A DNA stretch of 64,000 nt from Karalla daura (Eukaryota > Chordata > Actinopteri > Chaetodontiformes > Leiognathidae). The translations under genes were made by a program, and so were the position numbers. The notes below the pieces were generated by a model. The model was not told the origin of the DNA, searched no databases, and was given only the letters and a program-made list of their open reading frames with translations. Below are positions 10,966 to 22,004 of the stretch, in pieces. The stretch is from positions 32,531,889-32,595,888 of the forward strand of contig CM055188.1 in the NCBI GenBank assembly GCA_029224185.1. Direction: 5' to 3'. Numbering within the stretch: the stretch's first letter is position 1; every line of letters starts with the position of its first letter.

Positions 10966-13900
10966 CATCAGGATTTAACGGTGGACAGGCTGAAGAGCAA
11001 GGTGCCACGATGCAGTCCCCTTCTGATCAGGAAGTTCCACATGATAATGATGAGGCTGAGCAGCCATCAACAGAATCTGAATGCAATGAGTTCTTCAGCC
11101 AGGACTCCATGCCCTCAGTAAGAGCTACTGCTGTTATCACCTTTTACATGCTCAGCCTCATCTCAAGGACTCTATGAGAAGATTCTGTTTTCTTTGCCAC
11201 AGGTGTTCCACAGCCTTCTACACGATGGTCCTATCCTGGTCAGCTTCACTCAGTGGTTTGCCACCAACTCCAGCCCCTCTGGCAGCCAATCTGGCAGCCA
11301 ATCTGGCAGTCGGAGGTCTATGCCTGGCGAGGAGCTGGAGGAACGTGGAGGTAGTGTTTTTTTTTTGTTTTTTTTTTGACTTGAGTAGTTTTTCTCTTGT
11401 TGTCAAAATGCTGGTGTCTGTGTCGATGTCCATATTGACTGTTTTGTCCTGATGTAGGACCAGCGCAGCTCCATACTGCTGCATACTTCAAACCCATGGG
11501 ATCATCGGAACATTTGGACTTCATGGCGACTCTTTCCACCAATAGGGCTCGTGAAAACGGTGAGTTCAGTTACTTTGCATTGTCTTGGACTTAGCCAGAG
11601 CACTGGGTTTATTCAGTTGCCTCAACCTTTTCTTTTAGATATCCTCTTAGATCTTTCATTAAATTTTATGACCTTCTTGTTTGTTCATGTGACCCCCCCC
11701 CCCCTTACTTGTGCTGCCCGTGTCTCCCCAGTTTACAACGGTGTGGTGCTCTCTGTAGAGGAAGTCGAGGGAGAGATGCAGGGGATGAGACTAAACAGTG
11801 ATCCACTCTCGCCTCTGCACCAGCAAAATGGCACAGCCACCGGTGTTCAGACGGCTCTGAACCGGGCTTTTATTGAAAACCCCCGTTCTGTGCCGTTCAG
11901 GAGTGACGCCAACATGTCAGCTTTTGACAAACTAGTCAACAGCATGATGGCGAGTGGAACCCTTCCAGCACAGCCCAGTGCTGAAAGTGTAAGAATTTAT
12001 TGTCACTTTCTTTTGCAGCAAATCACAAACTCAGACATTTGACATCTCTGTTCCTGAGCTCAGGTAGATATTTAAATATGAGGAAAAATCTGTTTGAATA
12101 AAACTTTTGTGCACTTGTGTTGCAGGACCACTTAAGGGGTCCCTTCAGTAACAATGTCACATCAGGAACTGCACAACAAATGGTGGAGATTCCTGCCACT
12201 CCCACTCAGCCCCCGTCAGTGCCCCCATCAACCTCTATCCACTATGCAGTGACTTCACACGACTTGATCCGCAGTCGGTTGCAAACACCATCAGGCAAGT
12301 TCACTACAGACCAAAAATATTGAATAGAAGTTAATCTAAAAAACTAAAATATTTAAAAAGGTAGCTCATGACAGAAGAGGTGTGTAACTTAATAGTTTCC
12401 TATCTGTTGTACCTCAAGGTATTGCTATGTCGCATCATCAAGTGATGCATGACAGCTATGGGCCTGTGTGCACTCCCATCAACCACCGAGGGCGTTTTCA
12501 GCCGCAGGTAACTTCAATTCATTCTTATTTGGCTTGCATGTTCTAGAAACAGGCCAAGAATGTGTTGCTGCTGTTGGATCTCATCTCTATGCCTTTCTTT
12601 GTTCAGAGACCGATCACCTCCACGCCTAAAGTCGTTGGTATTGAACAGACATTCACAGTTGCACCACCCCAGATATTCAACCAGGAACCTTCTGCCGATG
12701 GCACCACCTCGTATATGTTGGATAGGTACATTTTCATCATTGATTGTTTAATACTGCATCTAATGTAGTCATGCTGAAAGACTATTGCATATTATGTCCT
12801 GTATCAGAGTCTACAGTCCATCTGGGTTTTCAAATCCTGAGTCTATTGACCCACACCCCCAGACCTCTGAAGCCGCTTCCGTTCCTCCGGCCAGAAACAT
12901 TGTGAGTACTAACTTTAGCTTTTCGCTCAAGTGTACCTGAGTGACTGACAAAGGGAACCTAGAATGGTTGAAAGAGTATTTATCCTTGTTCTCTGGTTAC
13001 AATGGAAACTATAGGTCGCTGGTTTGGTCTGAAATGCCTGTTGCTGTTTTACAGCCTTTCAAATCTTTTTTTCTCCTGTCAAAGGAGCCATTTGTTGGTT
13101 TTTCCCAACATTAAAGTGACATTTCAAGTTTTCCTTCAATTACATTGGCTACTCTCAGGTGTTTCATTCCAGTATTTTGCGTTGATGCACCACTTACTAG
13201 GGCTAGTACTGATGTTTCTATCTTTTAACTTGCCTTTAGCTGTACCAAACGTTTACTCCCACATCTGTGATATGCAACTTGTACGCCTCAAGAGAGAGAA
13301 CCACGGAGGAGTCCTCAGTTAGTCCGGGAAACACTGATGGAGCAGTTGACCCATCTCAAGATGGTAAAATCTTGATACACAGTTTGCCTGTTTAACCTGA
13401 GATCTATGTCTGAGAAACACAACAGCATTCTGATTATTTCTTTGTGGCGGTGGGGTTGTATGTGATTTCAGGCCACAGTTCCCCAAACCTAGTGCTTGAT
13501 GGCCCTATCATGCAGTCCAGGACAATGAGGTCTGGCTCACAGAATTCAGCGGGCGTTGATATGAGGAGCATTTGGCCTGGCTCAGCGGGATCTCGTTCTC
13601 AGCACTTATCATCCATGGGCTCCCTCCCAACTTTCCTCAGCCCCATCTACCCTTCACCGCTGCCTCCCCAGGTGTCCGTGGTGCGCCCTGCCCCTCAACT
13701 CCACCCTCATGTTACACCGCGGATACTGTCTGGTCGTGTGAGACCTGCTTTTATGCGAGGACGTGAGTTTTTCCCTCATATTCATTTGATTTTTTTTTTT
13801 CTTTTCAAACTCCATGTGTTGAACTGTGAACTTGTCCACACAGGTGTGTATCTGCATGAACGTGTACAACACTTGAACACTTCTGTGTACCGACAACCGC

Positions 13901-14254
13901 TGTACCAGGTCAGCACACCTGGTTATGCAAACCTCCGAGCCAGTACCCCGAATTGTCCCATAGCAAACCGAATTCAGAGTGAGTGGAAGCCTTGTCACAA
14001 CAATGGCAGAGTTTAAGTTGACTGTGTGAAGGTGCCTGAAGAGTGTTTTTCTAATGGTCTTCTGCTTCCTTTCAGGGCGTCGTATTTACATGCACGCTCC
14101 AAATCCATACCCCCGGCAAAGGAACCCCCCAATGCCACACCAACACGGCTCTCCTGACCTGACACACTGGTTTAGCTCAGAAGTGCTGGAACAATCACTG
14201 CCCTCCATGTCAACAGAGGTCATTAGTGTTGAGGATTTGGAATATTCTCTGTAA
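10966..14254 (+). CDS. eif4enif1: eIF4E transporter (4E-T), C-terminal exons only
   Basis: 4E-T binds eIF4E and bridges DDX6, LSM14 and PatL1 complexes in P-bodies to repress and store mRNAs. Twelve exons are readable: 10966-11117, 11203-11350, 11458-11559, 11732-11988, 12126-12294, 12419-12507, 12607-12725, 12808-12901, 13240-13363, 13472-13762, 13844-13978 and 14076-14254. All junctions keep phase, giving about 618 residues to TAA (14252-14254). Family landmarks are SDQEVPHD...ECNEFFSQDSMP, NGVVLSVEEVEG, MSAFDKLVNSMMASGTLPAQ and the C-terminal WFSSEVLEQSLPSM...VISVEDLEY, the region known as an LSM14 contact. The intron after 12294 uses a GC donor. The N-terminal third, with the eIF4E-binding YxxxxL motif, was not found upstream. 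This may be a 5'-truncated duplicate. The first in-frame ATG is 11010. Confidence 0.85.
12949..13062 (+). mobile_element. Fragment of the GGGACCTAGAATG inverted-repeat element
   Basis: Within the intron before exon 13240, GGGAACCTAGAATGGTTGAA and the following 90 bases match the left end of the family best seen at 29608-30027. Confidence 0.6.
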
Positions 14255-14377
14255 GAACATTTTCACCTACTCTTTGCTTCGTGGCCAGTTCTGACTGCTA
14301 CTATTCTGTAATGTGAACTTCACTTGCACAAACCTGTACATAGGTGTTGTCCTCCCTTTTTAGTATGGAGGAGAAAG

Positions 14378-15665
14378 AATCCAGTGGTAACGAAGAAAAT
14401 TGCAAGCTGATGGCATTCCTTTGTCTAGTCAACAGACTTTAGAAAAAAATGCAGGTGAAGGGGTTTTGCTTGAGAAATCTTTAAATATTGGGTAAATTCA
14501 GTGTATACTCCAACCTCCCTTGCTGGCTTGGCCAGTCAGCCCAGTTGTGTAGATATGGATGAAAGGAGTGTTACAAGACTGTAGGGATATGCAGCTCGTG
14601 ATGGTTGTGCCTTTTGTTTTTTATCCCTCCCCCTTCTCTTAAACTACATTTTCATCCACCCATCCTATCAAATGGTGTGGTGGGGACAGATCTGTTTTTA
14701 CTCATTTTTGTGGTTTAAGTTGATGTTAAAATGCTGAATAAATAAAGTGTGGAATAAAACCATTTCTTCTGTCTTCATTTGAAAAATTGGAAGTCTTAAA
14801 TTTGGTAATTGTAAGTTGAGGCAAAGTTGTTTGTTTGTTTTTTTTGACATCTTGAATTGTAACTTGGTCTTTTTCCTTATTTGCAACAAAGTTCAGTGCA
14901 CATCGTATACCCTTACTGCTGCTGCACTGTGAGCCTTGAAGTTGTCCAGTTGTTTCCTCCTTTGTCACAGGGAATTCTTGAACACTTTTCCCTACACAAG
15001 GGACCCATTAACGGTGATCATGGCCTCTCCTTGTGGGTCCTTGTTTAGCCCTCGCTTACTCTTACCTATCAGTACTAAGGCTTCCCTGTCTTAAAGCTAA
15101 AGAGTAGTGAAGGTGACTGACTATTTTATCAGACAAGTCTTTTTCTGTCATTGTATATGTTGTCCATGGGGTCTAACTCAATTTTTAATTACGTTTTAAT
15201 GTTCAAGCCATTTCCAAATGTCCCAAATTTCTAAGGTCTTTTGATTATGGTCATGCTCCATGCTCTACAGAAGTTAGACGTGCTGCTGATTAGAGCTCAA
15301 AATGGTGATGAGGACTCAAATGTATAGAAACTAAGGTTTCCTGCAGATATGGTGTTTGAGGAACCTAGGTCAGTATTGCACAACGTTGTTTATGGAGAGC
15401 TACAATGGTCCATGTCCTGCACCTTTGACAATGATGACTTGAACCAAGCAATCAGAACTAGATGCTCCTGAGAGGTGAGACTTCTAAGGACTTGATTCAT
15501 TAACATAGTTGATTGTGCCCTCCCCCCCACACATGGTGAAAAAGTGCTTGTACTTTGAATCGGATTTATTGTCAGGTAGCTATATGTACAACTTGGTCAT
15601 ATGAATACAAGGAGGTTGCTTCAGCGAAGTACATGACACAACTTAGCTGTACAAGAGATGGATTG
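14378..15665 (+). repeat. 3' UTR and flank of eif4enif1 (segmental duplication, right member)
   Basis: Partner of 1-1281. It starts about 120 bp after the stop codon and runs to about 15665, well past the poly(A) site. Compared with the left member it lacks the extra G-run and the internal duplication before the poly(A) site, has TTTGTTTG for a pure T-run near 14828, and gains a block near 15545-15580. Confidence 0.85.
14737..14746 (+). terminator. poly(A) signals of eif4enif1
   Basis: Overlapping AATAAA hexamers at 14737-14742 and 14741-14746, about 480 bp after the stop codon, with a T/G-rich stretch downstream. They imply a 3' UTR of roughly 500 bases. Confidence 0.65.
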
Positions 15666-16247
15666 TTGAAATTTACTCCTTCAGGTTCTCTGGCATCATT
15701 AAAATCATCTTTTAGTACTCTTCACTGTGTGCCATGATTTAGGTTTAGACTACGAACTGCTTGTTTTGCCAATGCCCACAGACAGATTAAATTTTTTGGT
15801 CTGATTTTTAATACTACATATTTAGCATATTTAATCTCCATTTAACAATGACTAAGTGTCATTGCTCCTGAAAAACATGAATTTCCCTACAGTTCCATCA
15901 TACAACACCATATGTTAAAAAATAAAAAGCACACATCTAACAGAGGTAGCAAAACATGAGGATAGGTGTTGTGTGATGGTCACTGGCCATTAGTTCTCTT
16001 TGTCTGCTGTGGACAACGGTACACATTAAATAGAGCAGTAACAACATAAAGTAATCCCTTGGAGAGAGATCAACAAATAACTTTAGTCATTCAGTCTCCC
16101 GGTTCATTTTACAAGTTATGAAACTGCCACAACTTTTTATCTGAATGGCGGCAAAACTGGCTCAATTTCACCTGCAAGGATATGCTTGTAAACTCTGCAC
16201 AGGGTACACCAACTTACCTACCAACCTAACCTACCCACTCACCTACT

Positions 16248-16256
<9 letters not shown>
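15666..16256. other. Intergenic sequence between eif4enif1 and patz1, nothing recognised
   Basis: AT-rich unique-looking DNA. No exon or named repeat was found. In mammals DRG1 lies between these two genes; no DRG1-like GTPase coding sequence is visible here. Confidence 0.5.

Positions 16257-16281
<25 letters not shown>
16257..16281 (+). repeat. (AC)n microsatellite
   Basis: Uninterrupted CA dinucleotides of about 25 bp. Confidence 0.9.
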
Positions 16282-16283
<2 letters not shown>

Positions 16284-16529
16284 GGTAATCCTGGCGCACA
16301 TTGCCTGTTCTAATATTACATGTCATTTAACTGCAGGTATGTACACAACCCACCCACCCCCCCACACTCCCCCACTCCCAAAGCATCCTGGTGCACATGG
16401 CCTGTTGAAAAAAAAAATTAAAGCATTTAAATCTGCATATTCACAGTTAATTTCACTGCTACAACTTATTTGTTGTTTCAATAGACTCAAAACTGGCCTG
16501 AGGTGACCTGCAGGGGATAATACTGCAGC

Positions 16530-17031
16530 TTGTCCACCCGCTGCACTACTCGCGCGCGCACGCGCACGCGCACGCACGCGCACAGAGTAAGCGAGGGGGT
16601 GTTTGTGGTGTGTTGGGGGAGGGGTCAGACAGCCCCAGCAGGCAGGAAGAAGAGACCTGCGGTGTTCACTGCTCAGACACCCGACACAGACCCCTGCAGA
16701 CCCGGGTTTAGCCGAGGGGGTGCAACCGTAAATATACGTTTATATATTTACATATCTGTAAAGCTACATCGAGAGAAACACCGAGGGATATTTTTGCCGT
16801 TTCGTCACAGAACACGACCGACCCCCACCCTCGAAGAAAAGCAGGGTTAAAGTTCACAGGAAGCTGGGGGGCTGCCATCTTTTTAGCTGCTACCGCTGCT
16901 AACGCTGGTTCGGGGAGGGGCGCTCGGTGTCTGTCCCCGCTCCTCTCCGGTGGTTTTTTACCGTCTTTTCTCCCCCCCTTTCCCTCCTCGTCCCGTCTCC
17001 TCCTCCCCCCTGGTACTTGGATGAGTTCGGC
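16530..17031 (+). promoter_or_regulatory. patz1: CpG-rich patz1 promoter and 5' UTR
   Basis: The 500 bp before the patz1 start are CpG-dense, unlike the AT-rich DNA to the left. No clear TATA box is placed at a defined distance; a TATATATT at 16742 is possible but unproven. Pyrimidine-rich leader sequence fills 16960-17015. A CpG-island promoter fits a broadly expressed transcription factor. Confidence 0.5.
16551..16584 (+). repeat. Alternating CG/CA tract (Z-DNA-prone)
   Basis: An almost perfect purine-pyrimidine alternation (CGCGCGCGCACGCGCACGCG and on) of 34 bp, about 450 bp before the patz1 start codon. Confidence 0.8.
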
Positions 17032-17044
17032 ATGGAGAAGGTAG
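17021..17044 (+). CDS. Short upstream ORF overlapping the patz1 start
   Basis: ATG at 17021 opens MSSAWRR and ends at TAG (17042-17044), in a different frame from patz1 and overlapping its ATG (17032). The uORF ATG has T at -3 (weak context). The patz1 ATG has G at -3 and G at +4 (strong). If transcribed it would tune initiation modestly. It is visible in sequence only; use is unknown. Confidence 0.35.
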   Translation: MSSAWRR

Positions 17045-20000
17045 CGGAGCCGCCGTCGTCTTGGACCTCTTCGTACACCTACCAGGTGAGCAGGCACAGC
17101 GCGGAGATGCTCCACAACCTCGACGCTCAGAGGAAAGATGGAGGCCGGTTCTGCGACGTGATCCTTCGCGTTGGCGAGGAGAGCTTCCCCGCTCACAAGG
17201 CTGTTCTGGCGGCCTGCAGCGAGTACTTCGAGTCGGTGTTCAGTTGCCAGGAGGCAGACGGAGACACTACCCGAGAGCTGGAGATGCACACCATCAGCCC
17301 CAAAGTCTTCAAAGACGTGCTGGACTTCGCCTACACCTCCAGGATCGTGGTGCGGCTGGAAAGCTTCCCGGAGCTGATGACCGCTGCCAAGTTCCTCTTG
17401 ATGAGGTCCGTGATTGAGATCTGCCAGGAGGTCATCAACCAGTCCAGGGTGCAGATCCTGGTCCCGGCCTCTTCTAGGGGAGGGGAAGCCAGTCTTCTCC
17501 AGGCCCCACAGGAGCAGGAGCCACAGCTGTTGGATGGACCCGGGCTGAGGCTGCTGAACGGGCAGAGCTTTGGGAACAATGCGCCGATGATTGGAGGTGA
17601 AGACGCCGCTGTGTTGGTGGAGGATGGAGGTGGTGGCGGAGGTAGTGGAGGAGAGCCTTCAATCCCAGTGTTGGAGCCTGTGGACGCACTCCCCGGATCT
17701 CCTTCATCCGTCTTCCCGAACGACGATGGTTCCCCATCATCCAAGAGGAACCGAGGGAGACCAAAGAAGGACTTCACCGCCCAGAAAGACCACAACAGCG
17801 TGCTGTACCCGTGTGGGACCTGCGGCAAAGCCTTCACGGAGGCTTCCCGCCTCAAGAACCACGAAGCCCAACACGGTGCCCACACCAACACCTCCAACAC
17901 CAACAACCCTGGCGGGGAAAACCTCCTGCCCAGCCCTGGCGGGGTGTCCCTGGTCCCGGGACTGGTGGAGAACGGAGGACTGACTTTGGACAACAACCGG
18001 AAACGGGAACGGACCCGGCGGCATGTGGGATGTGACCTTTGCGGGAAGGTGTTCCGAGACGTGTACCACCTTAACCGACACAAGCTGTCCCACTCCGGGG
18101 AGAAGCCGTACGCTTGCCCGGTCTGTGGACTCCGGTTCAAGCGAAAGGACAGGATGTCGTACCATGTGCGGTCCCACGACGGATCGGTGGGAAAACCTTA
18201 CGTGTGCCAAAGCTGCGGGAAAGGGTTTTCCAGGTGAGCAGACCCCTGACAATGCAATGTGTTTCATAACAATCGACACGATTACAGGCCTGTGCCTCTA
18301 ACAGCCACCCTTCGTCTGAGGTTCTCAGTCATCCAGGTGATGGTCGTATTCAGGTAAAACAAAGACATCTGGATTGAACGGTAACTCTCAATTCTCATCC
18401 AGAAAGATTTTTTTATTTCTGATTCTGGGGTGCATGATATATTTCGATAGGCCAATTAAAACGTACTTAAAGTGTGTACTATAAAAATGCATATGTGCAA
18501 GGACCACAGCAGAAATTAAGAATTAAGCTTTGTTGGGAAGTAGTACATATGCCAACGCTGTGGGGAAGTGTTTTCCAGGGGATCAGACCTCCTGACAATG
18601 CAATGTGTCTCATAACAATCAATATTATTACAGGCTTGTGCCTCTCATACACTGATTATTGGTGCACTTACTGTCCGTCCAGGTGATGGTCATATTCAGG
18701 TTTTTTAAACAAAGGCATCTGGACTGAAACTTTCACCTCATCTAAAAAGGTTTCTTTTATTTTTGAATCTGGTGTGTGAGATACATTCAAGATAAAAGAA
18801 TAACAGTTCATTAAAATGTACATAAACGATGTATTCATAGTAAAATAGATATGCACATGAACCATTGCAAGGATTACACTAAAATGGTAAAGAACTAGAC
18901 TTGCTTGGGAAATTGTTTATACCAGAACTGCGAGAGAGTTTTCCAGGTGAACAGACCTCCTGACAATACATGTTTCAGAGCAACAGAAATACAGGCAGGC
19001 CGCTACCTTCATCTCACAGGTATCTGCTGCATCTATCCTTCATACAGAGCAGTGTTTCACAGTCCTCCACCTTGAATACATCGGCCGTGCATGTTTCCTG
19101 CTCCAGAACACCTGACTGAGTTGATCGACCATTCATCGAGCTCTGCCAGAGCCTGATGGTTAGACACTCGTATGGATACCACTATGAATGGGTACTTGAA
19201 GAACAGGATTAACAAATGCTGATCTAAGGTTCTCAGTCATCCAGGTTTTTAAAACGAAGGCAACTGTTTCCGTATCAAGTTTGTTAAAACATCCATTAAG
19301 AGTGCAGTCACAAAGAAAATGTATGGGTGGCAAAAGCAGAAATGCCACAGACCAACACTGATAAAACATATACATGACCCACTGCTGAAATATCTGTGAA
19401 ATGGTATGAATGTGGCTCGGTTTGAACATTGTGCATGTACCAAAGCTGCAGGAAAGGGTTTTCTAGGTGAGCAGACCTCCTGACAATGCAATGTTTCATA
19501 ACAATCAACACGATTACAGGCCTGTGCCTCTAATGCACTGTTTGCTGCTGCATCTATTCTTCTAAGGTTCCCAGTAATGCAGACGATGGTAGACTTGAGG
19601 TTTTTAAAACAAAAGTAACTGGACTTCGGTTTCACTTTTCACCTCTGACTTAAAAGGGTTTTTTATTTCAGATTCTGGTTTGCTAGTTAATGTTAACACA
19701 AGCCTACATTCATATTGAGTGTATTTATAGAAAAATGGATAGGTGTAAGAATAGGTCACACTGCACTCTGCTATAATATGGGCATGATTCACAGATTTAC
19801 TGAAATTACAATCAAGTGGTTAGGAATACAGCTGGGTCAGGAAACGCACGCAAAACGTTTTTGAAATCACAGGTACAGGATTATCCAGGCGAGCAGACCT
19901 CCTGACAATGCAATGTCTCATAAATATTAACATATTAACAATTATCTCAGCCCTTCAGGTCACGGTAGAGGCTGAAAATGAAGGCAAGTGCATTTATTTG

Positions 20001-20641
20001 GGCTCTTGAAGACATTTCACTGTTAATATAAAAGGCCTTTTCAGATGTGACTCTGGTGTGGGAAATGACGTTATCACAAGGTCGTAGTTGCTAAACAGTG
20101 GATAGACGGACAGCTGGAGGAATGAAACATACAGACACTGGTATAATACACACATGCAACACAAGTGAAATCATCCTAAAGTGGTTGGATTTTCCATGTG
20201 AGCTGACAATGCAGTGTGTTTTTTTTATTGATTGATTGATTTTTTTAAAAATTAACCTGTAACCATAACGCACTGGGTGCTGCTGCATCTATTGTGTAGA
20301 TTAATTTGTATTATAATATCCGTGAAGCTTCTCAAGTTGTCCAGGTCATGGCAGTGTTTACATGATTTGACAACTAGTCGTCTGTTTGCTTATTGAAGAC
20401 ACTTCAGTTTTTTTTTCAACCCTGCTCCTCGGTGGAACACTGTCTTGCATGTTTTAGATGTTTCCAGCTCCAACACAGGTGATCAGCCAATCATGCAGCT
20501 CTGCAGAAGCCTGATGCGGAGTCATCATTTGGATCAGGTGTGTTGTAGCGGGAAAAGTCTAAAACATGCAGGACAGTGTTCACCAAGGAGCAGGGTTGAA
20601 AAACAGACCACCTCCTCTGTTCAAGGAGCGACACTCTGACT

Positions 20642-20696
<55 letters not shown>

Positions 20697-21972
20697 TTTT
20701 CTTCCCTCTCAAACCATCTATTCTCTCTGTCTGAGATACACACGTAATCTAATCGTAAAAGATTGTCCCTTTTCCTTTAGATGCAGTTGTACAGCTCGGT
20801 CTTGTCTCTTTAGGATCGAACATCCTTGAGAACCTAACTTAAGTTCACTTGCCATTGCTTTTAGCAACCACCATGACCTGGATGAATGGGAACCTTCACA
20901 GTGTTGTACACAAGATGTAGTAATACGTTATAGCCTGAAGTCTGGGGTGAGTGAATGTAAACAAAGGATTTAGTGTGTTGTACACTTGCTGTAGTGAGCA
21001 TTAGGTGAGGCTTCTCTGCACGTTATTACACTTAAATGCTTTGGGACACCCACATGTGACAGAAAATGTCTTCAGGAGTGACCAATATGTGCAGTATGAT
21101 TTTTCTTGAGCCCCAGGAAAGTTTTCCTCAGTTTCTTGTTGTGATTGCAGCCATCCGCTACTGTGGAAGCTCAAATACAGACATCAAGTCCCTAAAGCTC
21201 ATGAGCAGGGATGGGACAAACTGCACAGAAACTGAGACAAATCATGCATGAACAGTTGAAATCTCACTAATGTGGTTAAGAATACAAAATGAGAAAAAAC
21301 TGTCCAGATTTGTCTCTCCTTTTAAAAAATAGATAGATAAATATACATATATCGATCTATTACCTTTTGCCAGGTTGTACCATAGTGGTGTCAAGAGGAT
21401 CTGCTGGAGCCAGTCGAGCAAAATATATTGATGTACAGTAACAAATCAATATTTGGGGACTTTTTTCACTGTGAAGCAACCGTGCTATTCACCGAACCAC
21501 CGTGTTACCTGATGTATTATTATCCTAAAGCTAAGCCCAAATTCAAAAAGTTCCTAGACATGAATTGAGAAGTTTTTGTTATTTAAAACGATTCAGATTG
21601 AATTTTTTGTAGTTCTTACTCGATTGCATGTTTGTGTCATGGAAAACTGTGTTGGGGGTTAAAACCAGTGGTCATTATTGCTCAGGTTGCTTTCACAGTT
21701 AATACTGCTTTCTACACAAACAAACTGTGAACCATGGCTATAGCCTCTGTGTATGATATTTTGTGCAGTCATGAAAAAGGAAAAATGTATGTAAGTATGT
21801 AAACAAAGAGTAGCATAGAGGAAGCTGGTGGAGTCTTACTCAGCGACACATGTGAATATCAGGTGATTTCCCATCACCTAAACTAGGAAAAGAAAACGGT
21901 TCAGACAGCTTCAGTTAATTTCACTGACCACGGTTTCTGAAGTGAAAACGGTTGTTCTCTCTCTCTCTTTGT

Positions 21973-22004
<32 letters not shown>

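Noticed and set aside
16927..17031. In-frame extension of patz1 upstream of 17032
   Set aside because: There is no ATG in that extension (it opens with GTG), and the family's N-terminus aligns with the ATG at 17032.
17331..18279. Long minus-strand frames opposite patz1 exon 1
   Set aside because: Shadow frames of a GC-rich exon; the plus strand encodes an unmistakable BTB/zinc-finger protein.
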